Under the pieces are notes generated by a model. It did no database searches. It was not told the DNA's origin and saw nothing but the letters and a program-made list of their open reading frames with translations. Position numbers and translations under genes: made by a program. Of a stretch of DNA of 64,000 nucleotides, positions 1 through 9,282 are shown in pieces (within the stretch, counting starts at the first letter, position 1; every line of letters starts with the position of its first letter). Where the stretch lies: NCBI RefSeq assembly GCF_023078495.1, contig NZ_CP095742.1:1178001-1242000 (forward strand), given 5' to 3'. The DNA is from Luteibacter aegosomatissinici (lineage in GTDB: Bacteria > Pseudomonadota > Gammaproteobacteria > Xanthomonadales > Rhodanobacteraceae).

Positions 1-1
1 G

Positions 2-826
2 CCACCCGATGCCACGATCCTGACGCCGCGCGGCCTGCCGCCGCGGCCACGCGACTCACACAAGGGCACGAACGGTCATGTGCTGGCCGTAGGTGGTGAT
101 CATGGCACCGGCGGTGCGGTGCGCATGGCGGCCGAGGCGGCGGCGCGCACCGGCGCAGGCCTGGTCAGCGTGGCCACCCGCGAGCAGAACGTGCTGGCGA
201 TGAACGCGGCGCGTCCCGAACTCATGGCGCATGCCGTCGATGGCCCGCAGACACTCCAGCCCATGCTGGATAAGGCCTCGGTGGTCGCGCTGGGCCCCGG
301 TCTGGGCCAGGCCGCGTGGGGCCATGCCCTGTGGACCACCGCGCTCGATGCCGGCAAGCCTACCGTGCTCGATGCGGATGGCCTGAATCTTCTGCACGCC
401 GAGAAGCGCATCCTGCCCGCCCGCATCGTGCTCACCCCGCACCCGGGCGAGGCCGGCCGCCTCCTGGGCGTGTCGACCGCGGAGGTGCAAGCGGACCGTT
501 TCGCCGCCGTGCGCTTGCTCGCCCGGCGCTTCGAAGCCGTCGTGGTCCTGAAGGGCAACGGCAGCCTCATTGCCTCGCCGGAAGGCGAAGTCGCCGTGTG
601 CCCCTGGGGGAATCCGGGCATGGCCAGTGGTGGCATGGGCGATACCCTTACCGGCATCATCGCGGGCCTGCTCGCGCAGGGTTGCGTGCCTTTCGAGGCC
701 GCGTGCCTGGGTGTCGGCCTGCATGCGCGTGCTGCTGATGTCGCGGCCAGGGGCGGCGAACGTGGCCTGCTGGCTGGCGATCTGCTCGAACCATTGCGCC
801 GCCTCGTGAACGGCCTGGAGGCCTGA
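2..826 (+). CDS. nnr: ADP-dependent NAD(P)H-hydrate dehydratase (C-terminal part of Nnr), 5' truncated by window
   Basis: This is the C-terminal kinase-like domain of the NAD(P)HX repair enzyme, which dehydrates damaged NADHX/NADPHX using ADP. The open frame continues to the window edge, so the first in-frame start seen (GTG at 80) is internal. The residues before it (LPPRPRDSHKGTNGHVLAVG) already belong to the domain. Family hallmarks are the GGDHGTGGAVRMAA glycine loop, TPHPGEAGRLLG and NPGMASGGMGDTLTGIIAG near the end, which form the nucleotide-binding site. The missing upstream part probably carries the NnrE epimerase domain, as in the fused bacterial proteins, but that is inference. The TGA overlaps the ATG of tsaE (ATGA), so the two genes are translationally coupled, an arrangement common in Proteobacteria. 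Confidence 0.93.
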   Translation, partial: PPDATILTPRGLPPRPRDSHKGTNGHVLAVGGDHGTGGAVRMAAEAAARTGAGLVSVATREQNVLAMNAARPELMAHAVDGPQTLQPMLDKASVVALGPGLGQAAWGHALWTTALDAGKPTVLDADGLNLLHAEKRILPARIVLTPHPGEAGRLLGVSTAEVQADRFAAVRLLARRFEAVVVLKGNGSLIASPEGEVAVCPWGNPGMASGGMGDTLTGIIAGLLAQGCVPFEAACLGVGLHARAADVAARGGERGLLAGDLLEPLRRLVNGLEA

Positions 827-1275
827 TGGAACTCGCTCTACCTGATGAAGCCGCGACCATCGCCCTTGGCCGCCGCCTGGCAGCCACCTTGCCCGGTGGG
901 CTGGTGGCGTTCCTGCATGGCGATCTGGGCGCGGGCAAGACCACGTTCGCCCGTGCGTTCCTGCAGGCGCTTGGCGTGGGCGAACGGGTGAAAAGCCCGA
1001 CCTACAGCCTGGTCGAGGGCTACGAGCTCGGCGATCGCCAGGCGTTCCACCTGGACCTGTACCGCATCGCTGACCCGGGCGAACTCGAATGGCTCGGCCT
1101 GGACAGCCTGGCTGAGCCGGGGGCCGTGGTGCTGGTGGAGTGGCCCGAACGCGGCGCCGGCGCGCTGCCGCCGGTCGATCTGGAACTCAGCTTCCGCCAC
1201 GACGGCACTGGCCGCGCCGTCAGCTTTCTAGCCCGCACCGCCACGGGCCGACGCGTCGTCGATACCCTCCTGTAG
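826..1275 (+). CDS. tsaE: tRNA threonylcarbamoyladenosine biosynthesis ATPase TsaE
   Basis: TsaE is the small P-loop ATPase that works with TsaB, TsaC and TsaD to make t6A37 on ANN-decoding tRNAs. The 149-residue length is typical. The Walker A motif GDLGAGKTTFARAF is at about residues 32-45, followed by the family motifs SPTYSLVEGY, FHLDLYR and VLVEWPER. The start ATG lies inside the nnr stop. The TAG stop codon at 1273-1275 is part of the GTAG that opens a REP palindrome, so the coding end and the repeat overlap. Confidence 0.96.
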   Translation: MELALPDEAATIALGRRLAATLPGGLVAFLHGDLGAGKTTFARAFLQALGVGERVKSPTYSLVEGYELGDRQAFHLDLYRIADPGELEWLGLDSLAEPGAVVLVEWPERGAGALPPVDLELSFRHDGTGRAVSFLARTATGRRVVDTLL

Positions 1276-1337
1276 GAGCGCGCTTGCGCGCGATGCGCCG
1301 TGCCGCGAGCACCCATCGCGCGCGAGCGCGCTCCTAC
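1272..1337. repeat. REP palindrome pair (GTAG type)
   Basis: The left arm GTAGGAGCGCGCTTGCGCGC and the right arm ending GCGCGCTCCTAC are inverted around a 20-30 nt spacer, so the transcript can fold into a long hairpin. The first arm supplies the tsaE stop codon. Related arms recur at 12830-12892, 19237-19260, 21867-21960, 22329-22353 and 30135-30157. Such GTAG-headed elements are known as REP sequences mobilised in trans by RAYT transposases. No RAYT gene is in this window. Confidence 0.9.
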
Positions 1338-1444
1338 ATATCGCGATAAATCTCATCGCTTGCCGCGCATTCCTGTACGAACGTTGACGAAGTGTTCGCA
1401 GGTTATGGATTAGCAAGGGAAAAAATCTTGCAATCCGCGGGCGC

Positions 1445-3103
1445 ATGGAGTTCAATCCGGGCCATATGAGGGGAATCACTAACAAACTTGGGCTCCTTGC
1501 GTGCGTGACCGCCGTCGCGACGCTGGCGCCTGCCGCCTCGCAGGCGGCGGATGTGAAGGCGGCACGCGTCTGGGCTGGCCCTGAATACACGCGCGTCGTC
1601 TTCGACCTTTCCGGTCCGGCTACTTACAAGATGTCCCAGGGCGATACCCCGGGCAGCGTCGTGCTGGATATTGCCGGCAGCGCCGTGGCACCCGATTTTT
1701 CGGCGCCGGGCGGGCAGGGCCTGTTCAAGTCCATGAGTACCGGCAAGCAGGGCGCCGCCGCCCGCATGACCGCCATGGTCGATCCAAAGGCCAAACCCAA
1801 GAGCTTCCTGCTCAAGCCAGCCGGCGATTACGGCTACCGCCTGGTGCTCGATCTGTATCCGGGTGGGCAGGCCGATCCGGGCGATAACGCCCCAGGCGAT
1901 GACGATACCCCGGCCGCGGCGAAGGCCGTGGCCGATGCACCGGCTGATGCGCCGGTCGCGACCGTGACATCGTCAAAGAGCCGCAACGCCAAGACACCCC
2001 CCGCCGGCGTGCCGCCCATGGCGGGCGGCGGCCGCAAGGTGGTCGTGGCGATCGATGCCGGCCACGGCGGCGAAGATCCGGGCGCCAGGGGCGCCACGGG
2101 CCTGCGCGAGAAGGATGTCACCCTGATGGTGGCGCGTGAGCTGGCCGACCAGATCAACCGCCAGCCGGGCATGCAGGCCGTGCTGACCCGCAACGGCGAT
2201 TACTTCATCCCGTTGAAGCGCCGCTACCAGATCGCCCGCGAGCACAACGCGGACATGTTCGTGTCGATCCACGCGGATGCCTTCAAGAACAGCGACGCCA
2301 AGGGTTCTTCCGTGTGGGTCCTTTCCCCGCGCGGCAAAACCTCCGAGGCCGCGCGCTGGCTGGCCGATCGCGAAAACCGCGCCGACCTGGTTGGCGGCGT
2401 CTCGCTGGATGACAAGGATGATTCGCTGGCCGCCGTGCTGCTCGACCTGCAGCAGGGCTACGCCATGCAGGCCTCGGAGCAGATCGCCGGTAACGTGCTG
2501 AAGGCGTTGGGCCGGCTGGGTCCCACGCACCGTGGCTACGTGGAGCGCGCCAACTTCGTGGTGCTGCGCTCGCCCGATGTGCCGTCGATCCTCGTGGAAA
2601 CCGCGTTCATCACGAACCCGTCCGAGGAAACCCGCCTGCGCAACGAAGGCCACCGCCAGGAGCTGGCCAGCGCCGTGCTCGGTGGTGTGCGTAACTATTT
2701 CGAATCGATGCCGCCGCCGGGCACGTGGTTCGCCGCCCAGGCGGCGCGCCGCAACGGTACCTACGTGGCGTCCACGCCCGCCCCGGTGGAATCCGGCGAT
2801 GGCAGCGACGACAGCAGCGATATCAGGGCACCGGCGAAGACGTCGGCGAAGTCGGTAGCCAGGGCCCCGGCCGCGCCCGATAAACCCTCGAAGGTGGTGG
2901 CCAAGGCCGATGCCCCGGCGAAGAAGGGCAGCAGCGGTCGTGCCGACGAGAACATCCGCGACCTGCACCGTGTGGGCCGTGGCGAAACACTGACGGGGAT
3001 CGCCCAGCAGTACGGTGTCTCCGTGGGCGCGCTCAAGCTCGCCAACAAAATGAACGACAACACGGTGCGCGTCGGCTCCGTCATGGTGATCCCGTCCGGC
3101 TAA
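1445..3103 (+). CDS. amiC: N-acetylmuramoyl-L-alanine amidase, AMIN-Amidase_3-LysM architecture
   Basis: This is a periplasmic zinc amidase that cleaves the peptide stem from MurNAc to split the septal wall during daughter-cell separation. Order: signal peptide (LACVTAVATLAPAASQA), AMIN domain at about residues 35-140 for septal targeting, an Ala/Pro/Asp-rich linker, an Amidase_3 catalytic domain at about 195-425, a second low-complexity linker, and one C-terminal LysM at about 505-552. Zinc and catalytic residues are visible in DAGHGGEDPGA (His207), LREKD, SIHADAF and VETAFITN. The C-terminal LysM is not in E. coli AmiC but is frequent in Xanthomonad and Pseudomonas AmiB-type proteins, so amiB would also be a fair name. 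The start could instead be ATG 1466, which gives a cleaner signal peptide. Neither start has a strong ribosome site. It lies just upstream of mutL, as in many Gammaproteobacteria. Confidence 0.92.
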   Translation: MEFNPGHMRGITNKLGLLACVTAVATLAPAASQAADVKAARVWAGPEYTRVVFDLSGPATYKMSQGDTPGSVVLDIAGSAVAPDFSAPGGQGLFKSMSTGKQGAAARMTAMVDPKAKPKSFLLKPAGDYGYRLVLDLYPGGQADPGDNAPGDDDTPAAAKAVADAPADAPVATVTSSKSRNAKTPPAGVPPMAGGGRKVVVAIDAGHGGEDPGARGATGLREKDVTLMVARELADQINRQPGMQAVLTRNGDYFIPLKRRYQIAREHNADMFVSIHADAFKNSDAKGSSVWVLSPRGKTSEAARWLADRENRADLVGGVSLDDKDDSLAAVLLDLQQGYAMQASEQIAGNVLKALGRLGPTHRGYVERANFVVLRSPDVPSILVETAFITNPSEETRLRNEGHRQELASAVLGGVRNYFESMPPPGTWFAAQAARRNGTYVASTPAPVESGDGSDDSSDIRAPAKTSAKSVARAPAAPDKPSKVVAKADAPAKKGSSGRADENIRDLHRVGRGETLTGIAQQYGVSVGALKLANKMNDNTVRVGSVMVIPSG

Positions 3104-3163
3104 GCGGCCGGGGTCCCCGTTGGGCTATCCTTCTGGCTTGTAAGTGATAGCCAGGCCACGCCC

Positions 3164-5017
3164 ATGCCCATCCGTCCCCTTCCTCCCGAGCTGATCAACC
3201 AGATCGCGGCGGGTGAAGTCATCGAGCGTCCCGCCTCGGTGGTGAAGGAACTCGTGGAGAACAGCATCGATGCCGGCGCGCGCCGCATCGAGGTCGATAT
3301 CGAGCAAGGCGGCGTGCGGCTCATCCGCGTGCGCGACGACGGTGGCGGCATTCCGCGCGAGGAACTGCCACTGGCCGTGGCCTCCCACGCCACCAGCAAG
3401 ATCGCCAGTTTCGATGACCTCGAGCGGGTGGCCAGCATGGGCTTCCGCGGCGAGGCGCTCGCGTCGGTGTCGTCGGTGGCCCGCTTCTCGCTCACCTCCC
3501 GGCACGCCGGGCAGGATGCGGCGTGGCGTATCGAAGTGGACGGCGGCAGGTATACCGATGCACGCCCGGCGCAGCATCCGCCCGGCACCACGATTGAAGT
3601 GCGCGACCTGTTCTACAACGTGCCCGCCCGGCGTAAGTTCCTCCGTGCAGAGCGCACGGAGTTCGCGCACATCGATGACCTGCTCAAGTCGCTGGCGCTG
3701 GCACGCGAAGGCGTCGACATCCGGCTGACCCACAACGGCAAGCCGGTGCGCTTGCTCAAGCCCGCGCGCGATGAACACGCCGCGTTGGCGCGTGTCGCCG
3801 AAGTGCTTGGCCCCGAGTTCCCGAGCCAGGCGCTACGCGTCGAGCACGAGGCGGCGGGCATGCGCCTGAGTGGTTGGGTGGGCCTGCCGACCGCGTCGCG
3901 TTCGCAGGCGGATCAGCAGTACTTTTATGTGAATGGCCGCCTGGTTCGTGATCGCATCGTGGCCCACGCCGTGCGCCAGGCGTATGCGGACGTGCTATTC
4001 CACGGCCGGCATCCGGTCTTCGTCCTGTTCCTTGATGTCGATCCGGCAGGCGTCGACGTCAACGTGCACCCCGCAAAAAGCGAAGTGCGCTTCCGCGAGC
4101 AGCGCCTCATCCACGATTTCCTGTTCCGTACCTTGCATGAAGCGCTGTCACAGACGCGCGCTGGCGCGGCGGCGCACGAGGCACCGATGCCGGTGGCTGC
4201 CGCGGCGTCGGGTGCCTACGACGTGCGTACATCGCAGCCGATGCCATCCATGCCGGCGTGGCCGCAACAGGCCAGCCAGTCGCGGCTGAACCTCGGCGTG
4301 CGCGAAGAACCGTTGGCGGATTACGCCACGTTGATGGGCGGCGCTGGCCATGGTGCGCCCACCGCGTTCGCACCGCGGCCGTCCACATCGTGGTCGCCTA
4401 CGCTGGCGCAGGATCCGGAGCAGGGCGATGACGTACCGCCGCTGGGCTATGCGATCGCGCAGCTGAAGAACATCTACGTGCTCGCGGAGAACGCGCATGG
4501 GCTGGTGCTCGTCGATATGCATGCCGCGCACGAACGTATTACCTACGAGAAGCTGAAGAGCGGCCGTGTCACGGCGAACCTGCGTTCGCAGATGTTGCTC
4601 GTGCCGTTGTCGATCGCGGTAAGTGCGAAGGAAGCCGCGGCAGCGGAAGAGCACGCTGAAGCACTGGCCGATTGGGGCCTGGAGCTTTCGCGTAGTGGTC
4701 CGTCCGGTGTCGTCGTGCGCCGTATTCCTTCGCTGCTGGAAGGCGCGGATGTGGCGCAGCTCACGCGCGATGTGCTGAGCGAGCTGGCGCAGCACGGCAG
4801 CTCGCGCCGCCTTGAAGAACTGGAAAACGAACTGCTATCGACGATGGCCTGCCACGGCTCGGTGCGTGCTGGCCGGCGCCTGGGCGTGCCGGAAATGAAC
4901 GCGTTGCTGCGCGAAATGGAAGCCACCGAACGCAGCGGCCAGTGCAACCATGGGCGGCCAACGTGGGTACAACTCTCCCTCGCCGAACTCGACAAACTCT
5001 TCCTGCGCGGTCGCTGA
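3164..5017 (+). CDS. mutL: DNA mismatch repair protein MutL (endonuclease type)
   Basis: MutL couples MutS mismatch recognition to strand incision. The N-terminal GHKL ATPase (residues 1 to about 330) shows [23 protein letters not shown] and [14 protein letters not shown] Pro/Ala-rich linker (about 335-425) joins it to the C-terminal dimerisation domain. That domain has D451[11 protein letters not shown]462, which fits the metal-binding endonuclease motif DxHA-x2-E-x4-E. It also has ACHGSVRAG and CNHGRPT, the other two conserved nuclease-site motifs. The protein should therefore nick DNA itself, unlike E. coli MutL, which relies on MutH. Total length of 617 residues is normal. It starts 60 nt after amiC and is probably co-transcribed with it. 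Confidence 0.97.
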   Translation: MPIRPLPPELINQIAAGEVIERPASVVKELVENSIDAGARRIEVDIEQGGVRLIRVRDDGGGIPREELPLAVASHATSKIASFDDLERVASMGFRGEALASVSSVARFSLTSRHAGQDAAWRIEVDGGRYTDARPAQHPPGTTIEVRDLFYNVPARRKFLRAERTEFAHIDDLLKSLALAREGVDIRLTHNGKPVRLLKPARDEHAALARVAEVLGPEFPSQALRVEHEAAGMRLSGWVGLPTASRSQADQQYFYVNGRLVRDRIVAHAVRQAYADVLFHGRHPVFVLFLDVDPAGVDVNVHPAKSEVRFREQRLIHDFLFRTLHEALSQTRAGAAAHEAPMPVAAAASGAYDVRTSQPMPSMPAWPQQASQSRLNLGVREEPLADYATLMGGAGHGAPTAFAPRPSTSWSPTLAQDPEQGDDVPPLGYAIAQLKNIYVLAENAHGLVLVDMHAAHERITYEKLKSGRVTANLRSQMLLVPLSIAVSAKEAAAAEEHAEALADWGLELSRSGPSGVVVRRIPSLLEGADVAQLTRDVLSELAQHGSSRRLEELENELLSTMACHGSVRAGRRLGVPEMNALLREMEATERSGQCNHGRPTWVQLSLAELDKLFLRGR

Positions 5018-5048
5018 TTCACGACCCTGTAGGAGACTTGAGGTCGTT

Positions 5049-5933
5049 ATGATCCGCACATTAGCCCTTGCCACCGTATTCGCCATGACCACGACCCAAG
5101 TCCCCGCTGCTGAATCCTTGACGGCCTCGGTCGAGAAAGCCCGCGCCGCACGCCTCGCAGCCCTCACCGCCCCGGATGGCTGGCTGAGCCTCATTGGCCT
5201 GGAATGGTTGCAGCCCGGTGCCAACCGCATCGGCAGCGCCGCGGATAACGACATCGTGCTGAAGGCCGGCCCCGCCCACCTTGGCACCATAACGCTGGAC
5301 GATACCGGCAACGCGACGATCGAGCTGGCAAAGAACAGCGGGGCGCTGGTCGATGGCCGTGAGGTGGAACGCGCCACGCTGGTCGACGATTCCCCGGGCC
5401 ACAAGCCCACGGAAGTGCGTTTCGGCTCCGCCCAGTTCTTCGTGATCGCTCGCGATGGGCGCAAGGCGCTACGCGTGAAGGACGAGAACGCGGAAACGCG
5501 CACGCACTTCCTCGGCCTGGATTACTTCGCGATCGATCCGTCGTGGCGTGTCGTCGCCGACTGGGTGCCGTTCGATCCCCCGCACGAACTGGAGATCGGT
5601 TCGGTGTTGGGCACGATCGACAAGGAGAAGGTGCCGGGCAAGGCGGTATTTACCCGCGACGGCCAGACCTTCGAGCTCTATCCGATCCAGGAAGAGCCGA
5701 ACTCGCTGTTCTTCGTGTTTGCCGATCGCACCAGCGGCAAGGAGACCTACGGCGCCGCACGCTTCCTCGATACGCCGCTGGCGAAGGATGGCAAGCTGGT
5801 GCTCGATTTCAACGAAGCCCGCAACCCGCCGTGCGCGTTCACGCCGTATGCGACCTGCCCGCTGGCGCCGCCGGAAAACCGGCTGGATGTGCGCATTACA
5901 GCGGGCGAAAAGAATTACCGCGGGCATCCCTGA
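5049..5933 (+). CDS. DUF1684 family secreted protein
   Basis: A 294-residue protein with an N-terminal signal peptide (MIRTLALATVFAMTTTQVPA) followed by the DUF1684 domain across the rest. Family features are the early RAARLAALTAPDGWLSLIGL block, the RTHFLGLDYFAIDP segment, and the C-terminal YGAARFLDTPL and NPPCAFTPYATCPLAPPENR blocks. The paired cysteines in the last block could form a periplasmic disulfide. No biochemical role is established for this family, and I do not assign one. I chose ATG 5049, preceded by an AGGAGACTTGAGG ribosome-site region. A longer frame reaching back to 4950 would run into mutL and lose the signal peptide. Confidence 0.85.
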   Translation: MIRTLALATVFAMTTTQVPAAESLTASVEKARAARLAALTAPDGWLSLIGLEWLQPGANRIGSAADNDIVLKAGPAHLGTITLDDTGNATIELAKNSGALVDGREVERATLVDDSPGHKPTEVRFGSAQFFVIARDGRKALRVKDENAETRTHFLGLDYFAIDPSWRVVADWVPFDPPHELEIGSVLGTIDKEKVPGKAVFTRDGQTFELYPIQEEPNSLFFVFADRTSGKETYGAARFLDTPLAKDGKLVLDFNEARNPPCAFTPYATCPLAPPENRLDVRITAGEKNYRGHP

Positions 5934-5936
5934 CGC

Positions 5937-6719
5937 TTAGCGCCCCTTGAACGCCGCCTTGCGGCGCTCGAGGAACGCCGATGTCCCCTCGCGCATATCC
6001 TCGGTCGAGAACGCAATGGCAAAGCCCTGCGTTTCAAACGCCAGGCCTTGATCGATGGCACACTCGCCACCCTCGATCACCGCCTCCAGGATGCCCTTCA
6101 GCGCGAGCGGTGCGGCAGCGGCCAGCTGATCGGCCATGGCATCGACCGCGGTATCCAGTTCATCGGCGGGCACCACGCGGGTGACAATGCCCAGGCGCTC
6201 GGCCCGTGCCGCGTCGATCTGCTGGCCCAGCAGGCACAACTCCAGCGCGACGCCGCGACCGGTAAGGCGCGTGAGGCGCTGCGTGCCACCGAAGCCCGGG
6301 ATGAGGCCCAGGCCGATCTCCGGCTGGCCGAACTTCGCCTTCTCGCTCGCCACGCGCAGGTGGCAGGCCATGGCCAGTTCCATGCCACCACCGAGGGCGA
6401 AGCCCTGGATCCTCGCGATGACGGGCTTGCCCAGGCGCTCGATCGACGACATCAGTTCCTGGCCTGCGCGCGAGGCGGCCTGCGCCTGGACGGGTGACCA
6501 TGCGGTCATCTCGGAGATGTCGGCGCCCGCCACGAACGCCTTCTCGCCTGCGCCCGCCAGCACCACCACGCGCACCGCATCGTCCTGCTGGGCCTGGCGG
6601 AACGCCAGGGACAGCTCACCGATCGTCTCGCGGTTGAGGGCGTTGAGCTTTTCGGGACGGTTGATGGTGATGGTGCGGACGGCGCCACGATCGGCGGTAG
6701 CGAGGGTGCGGAAGGCCAT
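5937..6719 (-). CDS. Enoyl-CoA hydratase/isomerase (crotonase family)
   Basis: A 260-residue crotonase-fold protein that probably hydrates 2-enoyl-CoA in beta-oxidation. Hallmarks are ITINRPEKLNALN, the oxyanion-hole segment AFVAGADISEM, and the two catalytic glutamates in LGGGMELAMACH and FGQPEIGLGLIPGFGGTQRL. Having both glutamates favours a true hydratase over an isomerase or thioesterase. The start ATG at 6719 is the one that begins the conserved fold. The longer frame up to 6872 crosses the promoter region of the divergent FKBP gene. It is read towards the DUF1684 gene with almost no intergenic space (3 nt), without a visible terminator. Confidence 0.92.
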   Translation of the reverse strand: MAFRTLATADRGAVRTITINRPEKLNALNRETIGELSLAFRQAQQDDAVRVVVLAGAGEKAFVAGADISEMTAWSPVQAQAASRAGQELMSSIERLGKPVIARIQGFALGGGMELAMACHLRVASEKAKFGQPEIGLGLIPGFGGTQRLTRLTGRGVALELCLLGQQIDAARAERLGIVTRVVPADELDTAVDAMADQLAAAAPLALKGILEAVIEGGECAIDQGLAFETQGFAIAFSTEDMREGTSAFLERRKAAFKGR

Positions 6720-6865
6720 GGTGAATTCCGGCGTGGGGGGAAACCGCGGATGGTAGCAGGGGAACTCTTGCCCCCCGAATGGCGTCTTACCCCTAACGGG
6801 CACCGGGCCGCGCCAATGGACTATCCTCCACGCGTGCCCGGGGATCCGGGTCCACGGAGATTGGG

Positions 6866-7579
6866 ATGTCACCCTCGCGTCTGTTTGTCATCGCCATGGG
6901 CTTGTGCTGCGGCACGGCCATTGCCCAGTCTGCGCCCCCGGCGCCGGCCTCGGGTGCGCCGGCGATCGACAAGACCAAGCTTTCTTACGCCATTGGCTAC
7001 CAGATCGGTACCCAGTTCGCGAACAGCGCCCAGCCCGACGTGGATATCGCCATCCTGGTGAAAGCATTGCAGGACGGTTATGCCAAGCGCGCGCCAGGCG
7101 TTCCCATCGATGTCATGCAACAGCAGCTGGTGAATTTCGACGCCAAGGTGCAGCGTGATTCCATGGTGGAGTTCCGCCGCGTGGCCAATGCCAATGCGCA
7201 GCGCAGCACGGATTTCCTCGCGAAGAACAAGGTCAAGCCTGGCGTGGTCACGTTGCCCTCGGGCATCCAGTACAACGTGCTGGCCAAGGGGCGCGGTCCG
7301 CAGGCCCAGGTCACCAGCACGGTCGTGGTCAATTACCGCGGTGCACTGATCGACGGCACGGAATTCGACAGCTCCTACGCGCACGGCAAGCCCGTCACGT
7401 TTACCGTCAACCGCGTGATCCCCGGTTGGCAGGATGTGATCCCGCGCATGCACGTGGGCGATAAATGGAAGGTCGTGATTCCGCCGCAGCTGGCCTATGG
7501 CGAGCGCGGTGAGTTGCCGCGTATCGGCCCCAACGAAGCCCTCGTGTTCGAGATCGAACTGGTCGACATCCGCCAGTAG
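6866..7579 (+). CDS. FKBP-type peptidyl-prolyl isomerase, Mip/FkpA-like, periplasmic
   Basis: The protein has 237 residues: a signal peptide (MSPSRLFVIAMGLCCGTAIA), an N-terminal helical dimerisation domain (about 30-120, beginning KTKLSYAIGYQIGTQF) and a C-terminal FKBP domain (about 125-236). The FKBP signature appears as VNYRGALIDGTEFDSSY, VIPGWQDVIPRMHVGDKWKV and IPPQLAYGERG. It should catalyse cis-trans isomerisation of Xaa-Pro bonds in exported proteins. It is divergent from the enoyl-CoA hydratase, with about 146 nt between start codons for two promoters. A GGAG sits six bases before the ATG. Confidence 0.94.
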   Translation: MSPSRLFVIAMGLCCGTAIAQSAPPAPASGAPAIDKTKLSYAIGYQIGTQFANSAQPDVDIAILVKALQDGYAKRAPGVPIDVMQQQLVNFDAKVQRDSMVEFRRVANANAQRSTDFLAKNKVKPGVVTLPSGIQYNVLAKGRGPQAQVTSTVVVNYRGALIDGTEFDSSYAHGKPVTFTVNRVIPGWQDVIPRMHVGDKWKVVIPPQLAYGERGELPRIGPNEALVFEIELVDIRQ

Positions 7580-7594
7580 GCCGCTCGCGCTAGA

Positions 7595-7798
7595 ATGGCC
7601 GCCGATATGGCCATGCTTCCCCCGCCGCCCACCAGCCTGCCCCTGACGCCCTGCACCGGTGTGTGCCGGCTGGATGCGCGCGGCCTGTGCGAGGGCTGCC
7701 TGCGCACGGGCGGTGAGATCGCCGCGTGGCGCACGCTCAGCGATGAGCAGAAGCTGTGGATCATGGACGAGGTGCTACCGCACCGGCAGGCGGGCTGA
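7595..7798 (+). CDS. DUF1289 small cysteine protein
   Basis: A 67-residue protein with the DUF1289 pattern: TPCTGVCRLDARGLCEGCLR, then an EIAAWRTLSDEQKLWIM helix. The four cysteines (C-x3-C-x7-C-x2-C) are placed as if to bind a metal, although this has not been shown for the family. An internal ATG at 7607 could be the true start. The stop overlaps the ATG of the Nudix gene (TGATG), so both are read from one message that continues into the sulfurtransferase gene. Confidence 0.88.
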   Translation: MAADMAMLPPPPTSLPLTPCTGVCRLDARGLCEGCLRTGGEIAAWRTLSDEQKLWIMDEVLPHRQAG

Positions 7799-8406
7799 TG
7801 GACGAGCTTCTGGCGCGCTTGCACGGTGCGTTGCTTCCGCTGGAAGCGCCCCCGGGCCCGCACGGCTGGAATCACGATGACATGGTGCGCCTGATCGGCG
7901 ATGTACCCCGGCGGCGCGCCGCGGTGCTGATTGGCATTCGTGATGATCGCGAGCAGAACGTGCTGTTTACGCTGCGTACCGATACCTTGCAGCAACACGC
8001 CGGGCAGGTGGCCTTCCCGGGTGGGCGCGTCGAGGCCGAGGATGCCGATGTGATCGCCACGGCCTTGCGCGAAAGCCGCGAAGAAATCGGGCTGGAAGAG
8101 CGCTTCGTCACCCCGCTGGGTTACCTGGAGGCCATGGAAACCATCAGCGGTTTCAGCGTGACGCCGGTGGTCGCGCGCATCGCGGCGGATGCGCCGCTGA
8201 AGCCGGATCCCGGTGAGGTGGCGGAGGTCTTTGAAGTGCCGTTCGCCTTCTTCACCGATCCGGCGAACCTGCGCCGCTACCGGATGGATTTCCGCGGGCA
8301 TAACCGCGAGATGGTCGAGTTCCTGCACGCGGGCTACCGCATCTGGGGTGCCACCGCGGCCATGCTGTTCAACCTGCTTAAGCGAATGGGCCACCAGCCA
8401 TGTTGA
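7798..8406 (+). CDS. Nudix hydrolase, probable coenzyme A diphosphatase (NudL-like)
   Basis: A 202-residue Nudix protein that probably cleaves CoA and acyl-CoAs to phosphopantetheine products and 3',5'-ADP. Evidence is the CoA-pyrophosphatase (UPF0035) block just before the Nudix box, LRTDTLQQHAGQVAFPGGR, and the box residues ALRESREEIGL. Length suits NudL. The start is fixed by TGATG overlap with the preceding DUF1289 gene, and the end overlaps the sulfurtransferase start by 7 nt. The three genes therefore form a compact operon. Confidence 0.9.
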   Translation: MDELLARLHGALLPLEAPPGPHGWNHDDMVRLIGDVPRRRAAVLIGIRDDREQNVLFTLRTDTLQQHAGQVAFPGGRVEAEDADVIATALRESREEIGLEERFVTPLGYLEAMETISGFSVTPVVARIAADAPLKPDPGEVAEVFEVPFAFFTDPANLRRYRMDFRGHNREMVEFLHAGYRIWGATAAMLFNLLKRMGHQPC

Positions 8407-9266
8407 TTTCGCGCACCCTGATTGATGCGGCGACGGCCGCGAACCTCCCACCCGATGAAGTGCTCTTCGTCGATTGCCGCTTTGATCTCGTGGATGCCGC
8501 GAAGGGCGACCGCGACTACGCCGAGTCGCACATCCCGGGCGCCGTACGCGCTGACCTGGATCGCGAACTGGCCGATATGCCGACGCCGACGCCCGTGGAT
8601 GAACGCGGGCGCCATCCGCTGCCGGACCGCGATGCATTCGAGGCCTTCCTGTCGCGCATCGGCTGGCGCCCCGATGTGCAGGTCGTTGCCTACGATGGCG
8701 CCGGTGGTGCGCTGGCCGCCGCACGATTCTGGTGGCTCGCGCGGCTGGCAGGGCTCGATAACGTCGCCGTGCTGGATGGCGGCTGGCCCGCGTGGATCGC
8801 GGCGAAATTGCCGGTGGATAGCGTCGTGCCCACGCGTGCGCCAACCAGCGTGGAGCTCCGCTTTGACCCGGCCGGGACCGCAACAGTGGACGAACTGACC
8901 ACCGGGCTCGCCAGTGGCCGCATCGTGCTGCTCGATGCGCGCGCGACGCCGCGTTACCGCGGCGAGGTCGAACCGCTCGATCCGGTCGCGGGCCACGTGC
9001 CGGGCGCCCGCAACCGGCCCTTCGCCGATAACCTCGATGGCCACGGCTTCTTCCGCCGGCCGGAAGAGCTGCACAAGGCCTTCGAAGCGATCATCGGCCC
9101 GCATAAGGCGGACGAGGTGGTGCACATGTGCGGCTCCGGTGTTACCGCATGCCACAACCTGCTGGCCATGGAATACGCCGGGCTATGCGGCTCACGCCTG
9201 TTCGCACCCTCGTGGTCCGGGTGGGTGGCCGATCAGTCACGCGCGGTTGCCACCGGGGATCATTGA
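8400..9266 (+). CDS. 3-mercaptopyruvate/thiosulfate sulfurtransferase
   Basis: A tandem-rhodanese protein of 288 residues. The N-terminal domain is inactive and the second ends in the catalytic loop CGSGVTA around residue 243. The loop CGSGVTA is typical of mercaptopyruvate sulfurtransferases, whereas thiosulfate-type enzymes carry CRKGVTA, so the substrate is more likely 3-mercaptopyruvate (SseA-like). Other conserved blocks are VLFVDCRFDL, HIPGAVRADL, VLDGGWPAW and VAGHVPGARNRPF. The start codon lies within the 3' end of the Nudix gene. Confidence 0.92.
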   Translation: MLISRTLIDAATAANLPPDEVLFVDCRFDLVDAAKGDRDYAESHIPGAVRADLDRELADMPTPTPVDERGRHPLPDRDAFEAFLSRIGWRPDVQVVAYDGAGGALAAARFWWLARLAGLDNVAVLDGGWPAWIAAKLPVDSVVPTRAPTSVELRFDPAGTATVDELTTGLASGRIVLLDARATPRYRGEVEPLDPVAGHVPGARNRPFADNLDGHGFFRRPEELHKAFEAIIGPHKADEVVHMCGSGVTACHNLLAMEYAGLCGSRLFAPSWSGWVADQSRAVATGDH

Positions 9267-9282
9267 GCCGGCGTCATCTCGA

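Noticed and set aside
1973-2968. 331-residue open frame on the minus strand within the amidase gene
   Set aside because: Arg/Gly/His-rich composition without family match, opposite to an AMIN-amidase-LysM gene with clear motifs.
4950-5048. Upstream extension of the DUF1684 gene
   Set aside because: The frame runs into mutL and removes the signal peptide; ATG 5049 has the ribosome site.
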